Below are positions 1 to 6,609 of a DNA stretch of 21,634 bases, piece after piece. This stretch comes from an uncultured Aquimonas sp. (lineage in GTDB: Bacteria; Pseudomonadota; Gammaproteobacteria; Xanthomonadales; Xanthomonadaceae). Position 1 is the stretch's first letter. Every line of letters begins with the position of its first letter. The DNA lies in assembly GCA_946481615.1 (NCBI GenBank), contig CAMLOR010000035.1, positions 1 through 21,634 on the forward strand, given 5' to 3'. The notes beneath the pieces were generated by a model. That model saw only the letters and a list, made by a program, of their open reading frames with translations, was not told the origin of the DNA and made no database searches. The translations under genes were made by a program, and so were the position numbers.

Positions 1-685
1 GCGTGCCGCCCTGCGGCACTTCGGAACCGCCGCAGCTCGACACCACGGTGCCGCCATCGCTGTGGTTGGTCTGGCTGTGCAGGTTGCCGTAGTAGATGAT
101 GTAGGGCAGCGAACCGGTGGCCGGCGCCGATTTGGCGCGCTCGCTGCCACGCGGCAGGCCGAGGAAGGCCGGCATCGCCGGTGCGGGCACGTTGCCGATG
201 CGGATGTCGTAGGTCTGCTCGATCAGCTCGCCCTGCGCCAGCGCGAAGGAGCGCTGGATGCGCGCCTGCTCGTCGGTCTCGCCGGCCAGCACCACGGCGG
301 GCACCGCACGCAGGCGCACCGTGTAGAAACCAGCAGCATCGCGCTTGCCGTCGAGCGCCACGGTGACGCGGCCGCGGCCGTGCGCGAGCGGCGTCTCGCC
401 TTGCAGACTCTGCACCGTCACGCCCTGCGGCGAGAGCAGATCCACCTGCCAGGCGGCGAGTGTCGCTTCGCTGCCGGCCGGATAATCGAAGCTCAACCGC
501 GCATGGTGCAGACCGCGCGCGTCGGGCGCGAAGTCGGCATCCAGCGTGGCATCGAATTCATAGTGATCCGGCAGGCGCTGCAGCGGATCGGACGCGTCGG
601 CCACAGGGCCGGCGGCAGGAGCGGTTCCACACACGCACGCAAAAACGACGGCCGCACTCAGGCGGCGCACACGCACTAGCGACAT
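1..685 (-). CDS. Exported CehA/McbA-like PHP-type metallohydrolase (3' end outside window)
   Basis: Reading leftwards from the ATG at 685, 228 codons stay open to the window edge, so only the N-terminal part is present. The protein begins with a basic signal peptide (MSLVRVRRLSAAVVFACVCG, cleavage near the APAAG that follows), which predicts export. A beta-rich region of about 160 residues comes next, then the sequence YYGNLHSQTNHSDGG close to the truncation. LHSxTxxSDG is the first metal-binding motif of the PHP/CehA-McbA metallohydrolase superfamily, and secreted 'phosphoesterase' members with this form are common in Xanthomonadales. The remaining metal ligands lie outside the window, so activity cannot be judged and the substrate is unknown. 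The gene stands apart from its upstream neighbour by 192 bp, and that gap carries regulatory-looking sites. Confidence 0.82.
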   Translation of the reverse strand, partial: MSLVRVRRLSAAVVFACVCGTAPAAGPVADASDPLQRLPDHYEFDATLDADFAPDARGLHHARLSFDYPAGSEATLAAWQVDLLSPQGVTVQSLQGETPLAHGRGRVTVALDGKRDAAGFYTVRLRAVPAVVLAGETDEQARIQRSFALAQGELIEQTYDIRIGNVPAPAMPAFLGLPRGSERAKSAPATGSLPYIIYYGNLHSQTNHSDGGTVVSSCGGSEVPQGGT

Positions 686-727
686 GAGATTTCCCCAGGA
701 TTGCCGAGCTCCGCATCCCTGCATGGA

Positions 728-743
728 TCGGGACGCGTCCCGA
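728..743. promoter_or_regulatory. Perfect 16-bp palindrome upstream of the PHP gene
   Basis: TCGGGACGCGTCCCGA is a perfect palindrome centred 50 bp upstream of the ATG at 685. It lies between the TTGACA box (777-782) and the start codon, where an operator for a dimeric repressor could sit. It could instead be a chance GC-rich palindrome; no regulator is identified. Confidence 0.35.
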
Positions 744-785
744 CGTCCCAAACCGTGGAAGCATGACCGCCGCTTCTGTCAATAG

Positions 786-801
786 TGTGACATGGATCAC
801 C
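786..801 (-). promoter_or_regulatory. CRP/Clp-like operator with adjacent -35 box for the PHP gene
   Basis: TGTGACATGGATCACC fits the CRP-family consensus TGTGA-N6-TCACA at 9 of 10 core positions. A perfect TTGACA -35 hexamer reads towards the PHP gene at 782-777, four bases from the site. No good -10 hexamer is visible at normal spacing (the 17-bp position reads TCCACG), as expected for an activator-dependent promoter. Xanthomonads carry Clp, a CRP homologue with nearly the same site preference. Regulation is inferred. Confidence 0.5.
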
Positions 802-877
802 TGCGCGGGGTCACGCGGACCGCCTCGCGGGTCGGGCACTCGCAACCCATCAGCTACTGCAGGTCGCGGCGAACTCG

Positions 878-1369
878 TCAGTCCGGCCGCCAGCCCGCCA
901 CGTGTGCATCCGGATTCTTGTCCGCCACCAGCCCGAGCCGGATGCCGTGTTCGAGGAAGGCCTTGAGGCCCGCGAGCGTCCAGGTGAAGCCCTGCGTCGA
1001 TTCGCCGACGTAACGCACGAGTTCGTCGCCGTCGCCGCTCCAGCCGGATTCCTCGATGACCACATGCGTGCTGCCATCGGCGTGCGCGGCGAACGTCCAC
1101 TCCACCGTGGTGCGGCCGCTGTAGCCGTCCCATTCGATCACGATGCGCTTGCCGGGATCGAGCGTCTTCACGAGCACGTTCGTCGATGCGCCGTACATCT
1201 CCCAATCCCAGCGGATCTCGCGCCCCGTCTCGAGCCGGCCGCTGCTGCGCGTGAACCAGAACTGCGTGGTGATGGCGGGATCGACGAAGGCTTCGAACAC
1301 CCCCGCCGCGGGCCTGTGGATGCGCATTTCGGTCGTCGCCACGGGTGGTTTCGTGATCTGCGCCTTCAT
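878..1369 (-). CDS. SRPBCC (AHSA1/START-like) domain protein
   Basis: This is a 163-residue soluble protein with no signal peptide or membrane segment. It follows the Activator of Hsp90 ATPase 1-like/SRPBCC pattern: TTEMRIHRPAAGVFEAFVDP near residues 13-32, the FW-TRSSGRLETG region, an EWDGYSGRTTVEW strand pair, and a C-terminal helix (GFTWTLAGLKAFLEHG). Such domains form a helix-grip fold around a hydrophobic pocket; the ligand here is unknown. AGGAG precedes the ATG at good spacing. It is the last gene of a minus-strand run, 30 bp after the GNAT gene. Confidence 0.8.
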   Translation of the reverse strand: MKAQITKPPVATTEMRIHRPAAGVFEAFVDPAITTQFWFTRSSGRLETGREIRWDWEMYGASTNVLVKTLDPGKRIVIEWDGYSGRTTVEWTFAAHADGSTHVVIEESGWSGDGDELVRYVGESTQGFTWTLAGLKAFLEHGIRLGLVADKNPDAHVAGWRPD

Positions 1370-1399
1370 GGTCGTCTCCTGCGGGCCGGGACGGACATC

Positions 1400-1831
1400 C
1401 TAGGCCTCGCTGAGATAACCGCGCTCCAACTGTTGCTGCGGGTTCTCGAAGATCGCCATCGCCGTCGTCATGCGCAGGAAGCCGAACTTGCGGTAGAACG
1501 GCTCCTTGCCCGGCACGGCGTAGAGGATGATCTTGCGATGGCCGCGCGATTTCTCGACGAGTTCGCCGACGATGCGCTTGCCCAGCCCGCTGCCCTGATG
1601 CGTCGGCAGCACGGCGACGTCGCAAATGTAGGAGCAATCCGCGCCGTCGGCCAAGGCGCGGCCGGCGCCGACGAGGCGGCCCCCGTCGTACACCAGGCAC
1701 ACGAACCGGCTGTTGGAGAACACCGTCTGCAGCCACGCGGGCTTCTTGTCGCCGAGCGGCGCGGCGCGATACAGCGCGGAAAGTTCTTCCCAATCCACTC
1801 CTTCGATGGAGTGTTTCCATTCCAGGGCCAC
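1400..1831 (-). CDS. GNAT family N-acetyltransferase
   Basis: The 143-residue protein has the GNAT acetyl-CoA-binding motif A, DVAVLPTHQGSGLGKRIV (residues 71-88, with the Q-x-x-G-x-G pyrophosphate loop QGSGLG at 79-84), and the later FYRKFGF signature at 112-118. The fold therefore transfers an acetyl group from acetyl-CoA to an amine; the substrate cannot be told. The start is GTG at 1831, chosen because AAAGGAG lies six bases upstream. It lies 47 bp after the DHFR-like gene and 30 bp before the SRPBCC gene. A decayed copy of part of it lies at 3364-3396. Confidence 0.85.
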   Translation of the reverse strand: MALEWKHSIEGVDWEELSALYRAAPLGDKKPAWLQTVFSNSRFVCLVYDGGRLVGAGRALADGADCSYICDVAVLPTHQGSGLGKRIVGELVEKSRGHRKIILYAVPGKEPFYRKFGFLRMTTAMAIFENPQQQLERGYLSEA

Positions 1832-1878
1832 TGTGTTCTCCTTTCAACCTTCCAGAAGGGATGCGTCGTCGATGGGCT

Positions 1879-2529
1879 TCATCGGCCCCGACGTCGCAGT
1901 ACGACATGCGTGGCCTTGTCCGAACCCACGAACTGCACGCATTCGTAACCCAGCGTGCGCAGATCGACGTCCTCGAACAACCGCTCCCCGTCGCCGAGCA
2001 GCACGGGCGCGATCGCGACGTGCAACTCGTCGATCAGACCCTCGCGCAGATATTGCCGGATGGTGTCGGCCCCGCCCCCGATCCGGACGTCCTTCCCGTC
2101 CGCCGCCTCGCGGGCGCGCTCGAGCGCCGCGTGGATGCCCTGCGTCACGAAATGGAAGGTCGTACCGCCTTCCATCGCCAGCGGCGCACGCGCGTGATGC
2201 GTCAGGACGAACACCGGACAGTGATAGGGCGGATTCTTTCCCCACCAGCCCTGCCAGTCCGAATCCTGCCACGGGCCGCGGATCGGCCCGAACATGTTCC
2301 TGCCGAGGATCCACGCGCCGACCTGCCCCGCGTCGCGCGCCGCGAAATCGCCGTCGATCCCCGTCGTGCCGCCGTCCTTGCCATGCGCCTGCCGCCAGCT
2401 GCGCGTGGACACGACCCACTCGTGCAGCGCTTCACCGCCCACCCCGAGTGGATCTTCCTGGCTCTGTTGCGGACCCGCGCCGTAGCCATCGAGCGAAATG
2501 GTGAAGCTTTCGACCCGCACTCGTGTCAT
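1879..2529 (-). CDS. Dihydrofolate reductase-like (RibD C-terminal domain) family protein
   Basis: This 216-residue soluble protein has the DHFR/RibD-C architecture: an N-terminal strand with SLDGY (residues 12-16), WILGRNMF near 73-80, the nucleotide-loop glycines VRIGGGADTI (148-157), and GLIDELHVAIAPVLLGDGER (164-183), which is the hallmark of the RibD_C family. Members reduce nucleotide-like or unknown substrates with NADPH; these standalone versions are mostly uncharacterised, and the true folA is not implied. GGAGG lies just upstream of the ATG at 2529. It sits 51 bp after the DUF2200 gene in the same run. Confidence 0.85.
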   Translation of the reverse strand: MTRVRVESFTISLDGYGAGPQQSQEDPLGVGGEALHEWVVSTRSWRQAHGKDGGTTGIDGDFAARDAGQVGAWILGRNMFGPIRGPWQDSDWQGWWGKNPPYHCPVFVLTHHARAPLAMEGGTTFHFVTQGIHAALERAREAADGKDVRIGGGADTIRQYLREGLIDELHVAIAPVLLGDGERLFEDVDLRTLGYECVQFVGSDKATHVVLRRRGR

Positions 2530-2580
2530 GCATCCTCCGATTGCGCCGAGCCCGAATCCGGGCGCACGTATGCGAACGAA

Positions 2581-2931
2581 TCACTGCCGAAGGATCTTCT
2601 CCATCGCCTTGCCCTTGGCGAGCTCGTCGACGAGCTTGTCGAGGTAGCGGATCTTCTGCATGAGCGGGTGTTCGATGTCTTCCACCCGGATGCCGCACAC
2701 CACGCCCTTGATGAGCGAAGCGTTCGGATTGAACGCGGGCGACTGCGCGAAGAAGGTTTCGAGATCGTTGCCGGAGGCGATCTGGTCGCGCAGTCCGTCC
2801 GGACTGTAGCCCGTCAACCAGCGGATGACCTCATCGACTTCTTCCTTCGAGCGGTTCTTGGATTCGGCCTTCTTCACGTACAGCGGATACAGGCTCGAAA
2901 ACTTGATGGCGAAGACTTTTTCCTGGCGCAT
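2581..2931 (-). CDS. DUF2200 family protein
   Basis: The 116-residue protein matches the DUF2200 pattern closely as I remember it: a short N-terminal strand ([19 protein letters not shown]), then [36 protein letters not shown], and a C-terminal helix ending [19 protein letters not shown]. The function of the family is unknown. The ATG at 2931 is chosen over an in-frame upstream extension because GAGGAG lies four bases before it and homology begins there; the extension would run into the VOC gene in another frame. It follows the VOC gene by 20 bp, so the two are probably co-transcribed. Confidence 0.85.
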   Translation of the reverse strand: MRQEKVFAIKFSSLYPLYVKKAESKNRSKEEVDEVIRWLTGYSPDGLRDQIASGNDLETFFAQSPAFNPNASLIKGVVCGIRVEDIEHPLMQKIRYLDKLVDELAKGKAMEKILRQ

Positions 2932-2951
2932 TTCGCTCCTCGGATGGACCG

Positions 2952-3326
2952 TCAGGTGACCGCTTGCCGCACCTGGAACACATTCCCTTCCGGGTCGCGG
3001 CCGTCGCACGCACGGAATCCGCGCGCAGTCCATTCTTGATCCGCGGTCCAGATCTCCCCGCCGTGCGAAGCAGCCGCGGCGCGTGCCCGCGCGATGTCGG
3101 CGACGGGAAAGCAAAGCTTGATGTAACCGTCTTCGCGCGTCGGATAGCGGCGCGCCGAGACCTGGTCCGGCAGCGAGTGGATGGTCAACTGGAAACCGGC
3201 GCCCGCAAGGACGATATGACCTTCGCCAGCATGGACCGTTTGCAGCCCGACGACCGCCCGATAGAAATCCGCGACCAGCGCGATGTCGTCGACGAAGATG
3301 ACGCCTGCGGGAAGAGGTCCGATCAT
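2952..3326 (-). CDS. VOC (glyoxalase/bleomycin-resistance) family protein
   Basis: This 124-residue protein has the two beta-alpha-beta-beta-beta modules of the vicinal oxygen chelate fold. The first begins [20 protein letters not shown] and the second centres on [23 protein letters not shown], ending with [11 protein letters not shown], the usual VOC 'DPdGN-fq' end. VOC members act in metal-dependent isomerisation, dioxygenation or drug binding; nothing here fixes the substrate. The ATG at 3326 has AGGAG six bases upstream. The frame stays open upstream through a relic of a GNAT gene, which is not part of this protein. Confidence 0.85.
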   Translation of the reverse strand: MIGPLPAGVIFVDDIALVADFYRAVVGLQTVHAGEGHIVLAGAGFQLTIHSLPDQVSARRYPTREDGYIKLCFPVADIARARAAAASHGGEIWTADQEWTARGFRACDGRDPEGNVFQVRQAVT

Positions 3327-3350
3327 CGAGTCTCCTGCATCGCGGCCCGG

Positions 3351-3368
3351 GCGATCCGGCCGGATCGC
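3351..3368. promoter_or_regulatory. Perfect 18-bp palindrome upstream of the VOC gene
   Basis: GCGATCCGGCCGGATCGC is perfectly self-complementary over 18 bp. It lies 24 bp upstream of the VOC start, inside the 113-bp gap after the small membrane-protein gene. Its place suits an operator for a dimeric repressor of the VOC-DUF2200 part of the run, but it also touches a GNAT gene relic, so it may be accidental. Confidence 0.35.
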
Positions 3369-3396
3369 AATGTAGAAGCAATCCGCGCCGCCGGCC
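3364..3396 (-). pseudogene. Relic fragment of a GNAT acetyltransferase gene
   Basis: About 33 bp match 1621-1653 inside the intact GNAT gene with roughly three differences and one single-base gap. Read on the minus strand the fragment encodes [11 protein letters not shown], against LADGADCSYIC in the intact protein. Similarity fades on both sides. It looks like the remains of a second, decayed GNAT cassette between the membrane-protein gene and the VOC gene, or of a local duplication. Confidence 0.5.
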
Positions 3397-3430
3397 AGCG
3401 TCGGTCTACGCCGCGGGCGTCCGCCGATGT

Positions 3431-3449
3431 CCGCAGCTCTCAGCTGCGG
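3431..3449. repeat. Inverted repeat over a stop codon
   Basis: CCGCAGCT-CTC-AGCTGCGG has perfect 8-bp arms around three bases and covers the stop codon of the small membrane-protein gene. It could form a terminator-like hairpin on the minus-strand transcript, but no T tract follows, so Rho-independent termination is uncertain. Confidence 0.35.
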
Positions 3450-3739
3450 CCTGCGATCCAGACCGCGATGCCGGCGTAAATGAGGACGACGCCGGCAAGC
3501 TGGAGAAACTTCGGAAAGCCACGGAAGCCTCCTCCGCCCGGCACCGACGCCGGCGGCGCGCTGCCGAGGCCGGCGGCAATGGCGAAGCGATGCTGCAGGT
3601 AGAACCCCATGCAAAGCACCGCCAGCCCGATGCCGGCGAACAGATCATCGCTCGCCTCGGCCTTCAACGCGGTACCGAGCCCGCCGAGTCCCGCCGCAAG
3701 GATTGCCGACACGGCATAGATGGCTTCGTCCTTCTTCAC
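3440..3739 (-). CDS. Small multi-pass membrane protein of unknown function
   Basis: The 99-residue protein has hydrophobic segments near residues 6-24, 33-48 and 79-96, joined by a Gly/Pro-rich loop (SAPPASVPGGGGF, about 60-72). I do not recognise the family. The start is GTG at 3739, overlapping the stop of the Imm63-like gene as GTGA, with GGAG eight bases upstream; this 4-bp overlap indicates translational coupling. Coupling to an immunity-like protein hints at a shared role at the inner membrane, but that is inference. Confidence 0.72.
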   Translation of the reverse strand: MKKDEAIYAVSAILAAGLGGLGTALKAEASDDLFAGIGLAVLCMGFYLQHRFAIAAGLGSAPPASVPGGGGFRGFPKFLQLAGVVLIYAGIAVWIAGRS

Positions 3740-4188
3740 GGGGCAGCTCCAGGCATGCCGGCGGACCGGACCGACGCCCGAAAAGGTCCGTCGTCGTAAG
3801 GCGCCCTGCGCAGGATGCGTTCGATCTCGCAGGCCATCCTGCGGCCGAACTCCGTCCCGAGCTTCGACATCAGTTCGATCTGCCTGGGAAAGGCGATCCT
3901 TCGGCAGTCCCGATCATGCACGCGATGGTGCAGCTCGTACTCGAACGCCATCGCATGCGTGACGTCGGCGAAGACCCAGTACAGCAATTCGTCGATGTCG
4001 GAGGTGGTGCGCCGTTCGAGTTCGCAACCACGCTCGACGATCACGTAGCGATAGGTGCCGGCACCGGCTTCGATGTGCGGACGGGCACCGTCTTCGGTCC
4101 GGCCGCAGGTCGGCAGTACCGAGGCGGCCGCGCAGATGCGAGCCGCCAGCATGACGACGTTTTCCTCGATCTCATGCAGAGTCTTCAT
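3736..4188 (-). CDS. Imm63-like immunity protein
   Basis: The 150-residue soluble protein carries the pattern I associate with Immunity protein 63 (Imm63): a central YRYVIVERGCELERRTTSDI, then DELLYWVFADVTHAMAFEYE with a following HHR, and a C-terminal FPRQIELMSKLGTEF with IERILRRAPYDD. Imm63 proteins are predicted antidotes to polymorphic toxins. No toxin gene lies beside it, so it would be an orphan or have another role. MKTL at 4188 is preferred over the ATG at 4197 because GAGG lies about nine bases before it. It heads the minus-strand run and is divergent from the PfkB kinase gene. The family call is from memory of the motif pattern. Confidence 0.68.
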   Translation of the reverse strand: MKTLHEIEENVVMLAARICAAASVLPTCGRTEDGARPHIEAGAGTYRYVIVERGCELERRTTSDIDELLYWVFADVTHAMAFEYELHHRVHDRDCRRIAFPRQIELMSKLGTEFGRRMACEIERILRRAPYDDGPFRASVRSAGMPGAAP

Positions 4189-4279
4189 TGCGCGCATCCT
4201 CGATGACTCGCCGCGTGGAGCTCGATCCTGCGCCCACGCAGGCGGCATCGGCAGTCTAGCCGCGTCGCGGCGGGCAAGG

Positions 4280-4308
4280 ATGACCTCCACCGGGTCCGAG
4301 GGTAGAAT
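4280..4308 (+). promoter_or_regulatory. Sigma-70-like promoter for the PfkB kinase gene
   Basis: ATGACC (4280-4285; four of six match TTGACA) and TAGAAT (4303-4308; five of six match TATAAT) are separated by exactly 17 bp. The -10 element ends 38 bp before the kinase ATG. It lies in the divergent gap shared with the Imm63-like gene. Confidence 0.55.
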
Positions 4309-4346
4309 CCCCCGCCTTTTGTCCCGTTCCCGCGCAAGGATTCCCG

Positions 4347-5282
4347 ATGTCCGCCCTGATCTGCGGTTCGCTCGCCTACGACACCATCATGGTGTTCCAG
4401 GACCAGTTCAAGAACCACATCCTGCCGGACAAGGTGCACATCCTGAACGTGTCGTTCCTGGTGCCGCGCATGCGGCGCGAGTTCGGCGGGTGCGCGGGCA
4501 ACATCGCCTACAACCTGAAGCTGCTGGGCGGGGACCCCGTGCCGATGGCCACCGTGGGCCAGGATTTCCAGCCCTACCGCGAGCATTTCGAGGCCTGCGG
4601 CATCCGGCTCGACCAGGTGAAGGAGATCCCGGATCTCTACACCGCGCAGGCCTTCATCACCACCGACCTGGACGACAACCAGATCACCGCCTTCCATCCG
4701 GGCGCGATGATGCGCTCGTACGAGAACCACGTGCGGGACGTGGCCGGCATCAAGTTCGGCATCGTGGGCCCGGACGGCTACGAGGCCATGCTGCAGAACT
4801 CCAAGGAGTTCGCCGAGTGCGGCATTCCCTTCATCTTCGATCCCGGCCAGGCCATGCCGCTGTACAACGGCAGGGAGCTGACGCAGATGATCGAGCAGGC
4901 CAGCTACGTCACCGTCAACGATTACGAATCGAGCCTGCTGCAGGACCGCACCGGGCTGTCGACGAAGGACATCGCCGAGCGCGTGCAGGCCTACATCATC
5001 ACGCGCGGCCCGCGCGGTTCGGAGGTGCATACGCGCGAAGGCGAGATGCACGTGCCGGCCGCCAACGCGATGCGCGTGGTCGATCCCACCGGCTGCGGCG
5101 ACGCCTACCGCGCCGGCCTGATCTTCGGCCTGATGAACGGCATGGACATGGCCACCGCGGGCCGCATCGCCTCGCTCATGGGTGCGCTCAAGATCGAGCA
5201 CCTGGGTCCGCAGAACCAGCGCTTCGATTACGAGGAGTTCGCCGAGCAGTTCCGCCAGCAGTTTGGGTACGCCCTGCGCTGA
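4347..5282 (+). CDS. PfkB/ribokinase-family kinase, adenosine kinase-like
   Basis: This 311-residue cytosolic protein has both ribokinase-family signatures: FGGCAGNIAYNLKLLGG (about residues 46-62) and VDPTGCGDAYRAG (245-257), where the last Asp of GCGD (residue 252) is the catalytic base. The protein should phosphorylate a sugar or nucleoside hydroxyl using ATP. The form NHILPDKVH near the start with GGCAGNIAYNL resembles the bacterial adenosine kinase/nucleoside kinase branch, but ribokinase-like activity cannot be excluded. AAGGA lies six bases before the ATG. The length is typical for the family and all motifs are intact. Confidence 0.87.
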   Translation: MSALICGSLAYDTIMVFQDQFKNHILPDKVHILNVSFLVPRMRREFGGCAGNIAYNLKLLGGDPVPMATVGQDFQPYREHFEACGIRLDQVKEIPDLYTAQAFITTDLDDNQITAFHPGAMMRSYENHVRDVAGIKFGIVGPDGYEAMLQNSKEFAECGIPFIFDPGQAMPLYNGRELTQMIEQASYVTVNDYESSLLQDRTGLSTKDIAERVQAYIITRGPRGSEVHTREGEMHVPAANAMRVVDPTGCGDAYRAGLIFGLMNGMDMATAGRIASLMGALKIEHLGPQNQRFDYEEFAEQFRQQFGYALR

Positions 5283-5371
5283 TCCGGCGTTTTCCACACG
5301 GCGGGCGCGACGATTCGCTCCCGTTGCGCGTCAACACGCGATCGTTCCCCCACCACACAGGAAGTTCTTCG

Positions 5372-6490
5372 ATGGGCAAAGTCCTCCTCGCCGGCGCCCT
5401 CGCGCTGGCCGGCATCACCTCGGCGCACGCCTTCGATCGCGCGCTTTCCGGCCTCTGGTACAACCCGGCGCAGTCCGGCCACGGCTTCGAAGTCACGGCG
5501 GTCGACGCCGACACCGCCTCGGTGGCCTGGTACACCTACGACAAGCAGGGCAATCCGATCTGGGTCTCGGCCCTGCTCGACGAAACCTCGCCGGGCGTGC
5601 TGAGCGGCAACGCGCAGTACATCGACGGCATCAAGTTCGGCGAATTCACGCCGGAGAACCGCCAGATCCGTCCCTGGGGCACGCTCAAGCTCACCTTCGC
5701 CAACTGCAGCACGGCCTCGGTGGAGTACAACGGCACGCTCACCCTCCCCAACGGCGGCACCTTCGGCAGCGGCACGCTGCCGCTGCAGAAGCTCGCCGGC
5801 GTCTCCGGCCTCGATTGCGACGGCACCGTGGGCGCGGTGTCCGCCACCTACGGCGTGATCATGCGCACGCAGAATCCGGCGCGCCAGCGCGGCGGCTACA
5901 TGCTGCTCGACGACACCGGCGGCGTCACCATCACCATCCCGCTGTTCGGCGCCTACACCGGCACCTACACGGTGGGCCCCAACAACGCGGTGACGATCAC
6001 CAACCTGCACGGCCAGACCATCAACGGCGTGCGCTTCAACAGCGCCACCTCGAGCGCCACGTTCAACGGCGCGCTCAGCGTCCGGCAGAACGATTTCTAC
6101 AGCGGCACCTTCACGGGCACCGCGGAAACCGGCACGCTCAACGGCAGCTACCTGGCCTCGACCACGCGCAACGTGCCGGTGTCGGCGCTGGCCGGCACCT
6201 ACAACGATCCCTCCGTGCCGAGCAGCACGATCGGCCTGCTGGTCGCCAACAACGGTACCTTCACCGGCAACAAGGCGGGCGGCTGCAGCTTCAGCGGCAC
6301 GCTGGTGCCGATCCCCGGCTCCAACGCGTTCTCCACTTCGATCACGGTGACGGGCTGCCCGGCCGAGAACGGCACCTACACGGGCAAGGCCATCGTCGTC
6401 GACTGGACCGACTACGGCGACAACCGCGGCCTGGCGCTGGCGCTCAAGAGCCCGACCAACGCCTTCGCGGCGGTCGTCCGCCGCCAGTAA
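5372..6490 (+). CDS. Secreted beta-rich protein with GLWYNP-type N-terminal domain
   Basis: The 372-residue protein opens with a clear signal peptide (MGKVLLAGALALAGITSAHA, cleaved before FDRALSG). Residues 26-70 contain GLWYNPAQSGHGFEV and VAWYTYDKQGNPIWVSA, a module often seen in secreted proteins of Xanthomonadales; its function is not known. The rest is rich in Thr, Ser, Gly and Asn with repeated short strands (GTFGSGTLPL, GTYTVGPNNAVTI, GTFTGTAETGTLNGSY), suggesting a beta-sandwich or barrel. Two cysteine pairs could form disulfides. AGGAA lies about 10 bases before the ATG at 5372. A terminator follows. Confidence 0.8.
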   Translation: MGKVLLAGALALAGITSAHAFDRALSGLWYNPAQSGHGFEVTAVDADTASVAWYTYDKQGNPIWVSALLDETSPGVLSGNAQYIDGIKFGEFTPENRQIRPWGTLKLTFANCSTASVEYNGTLTLPNGGTFGSGTLPLQKLAGVSGLDCDGTVGAVSATYGVIMRTQNPARQRGGYMLLDDTGGVTITIPLFGAYTGTYTVGPNNAVTITNLHGQTINGVRFNSATSSATFNGALSVRQNDFYSGTFTGTAETGTLNGSYLASTTRNVPVSALAGTYNDPSVPSSTIGLLVANNGTFTGNKAGGCSFSGTLVPIPGSNAFSTSITVTGCPAENGTYTGKAIVVDWTDYGDNRGLALALKSPTNAFAAVVRRQ

Positions 6491-6511
6491 CAGTCGCGTC
6501 CGCTTTGCACG

Positions 6512-6550
6512 GGCCGCGTCGGGGAAACCCGGCGCGGCCTTTGTGTTTTT
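6512..6550 (+). terminator. Rho-independent terminator
   Basis: The arms GGCCGCG (6512-6518) and CGCGGCC (6533-6539) continue through a T.G pair into CGGG-GAAA-CCCG, giving a 12-bp stem with a GAAA tetraloop, followed by TTTGTGTTTTT. It ends the secreted-protein transcript 22 bp after its stop codon and insulates the GGDEF/EAL gene. Confidence 0.9.
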
Positions 6551-6609
6551 GGGGCTTGCGATTCAGTCGCATCCGTTCATGATCGTCGTGCCAAGGGAGG
6601 CTCGACTGC

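Noticed and set aside
2932..3381. Upstream extension of the DUF2200 frame
   Set aside because: It overlaps the VOC gene in another frame and shows no homology; GAGGAG marks the start at 2931.
878..4188. Integron cassette array
   Set aside because: The gene types fit, but the gaps lack RYYYAAC/GTTRRRY core sites with attC folding, and there is no integrase gene in the window.
4185..5297. Long open frame antisense to the PfkB kinase gene
   Set aside because: It mirrors the codon pattern of the kinase on the other strand, has low-complexity Ala/Arg/His-rich sequence, and no ribosome site. The kinase frame has clear family motifs.
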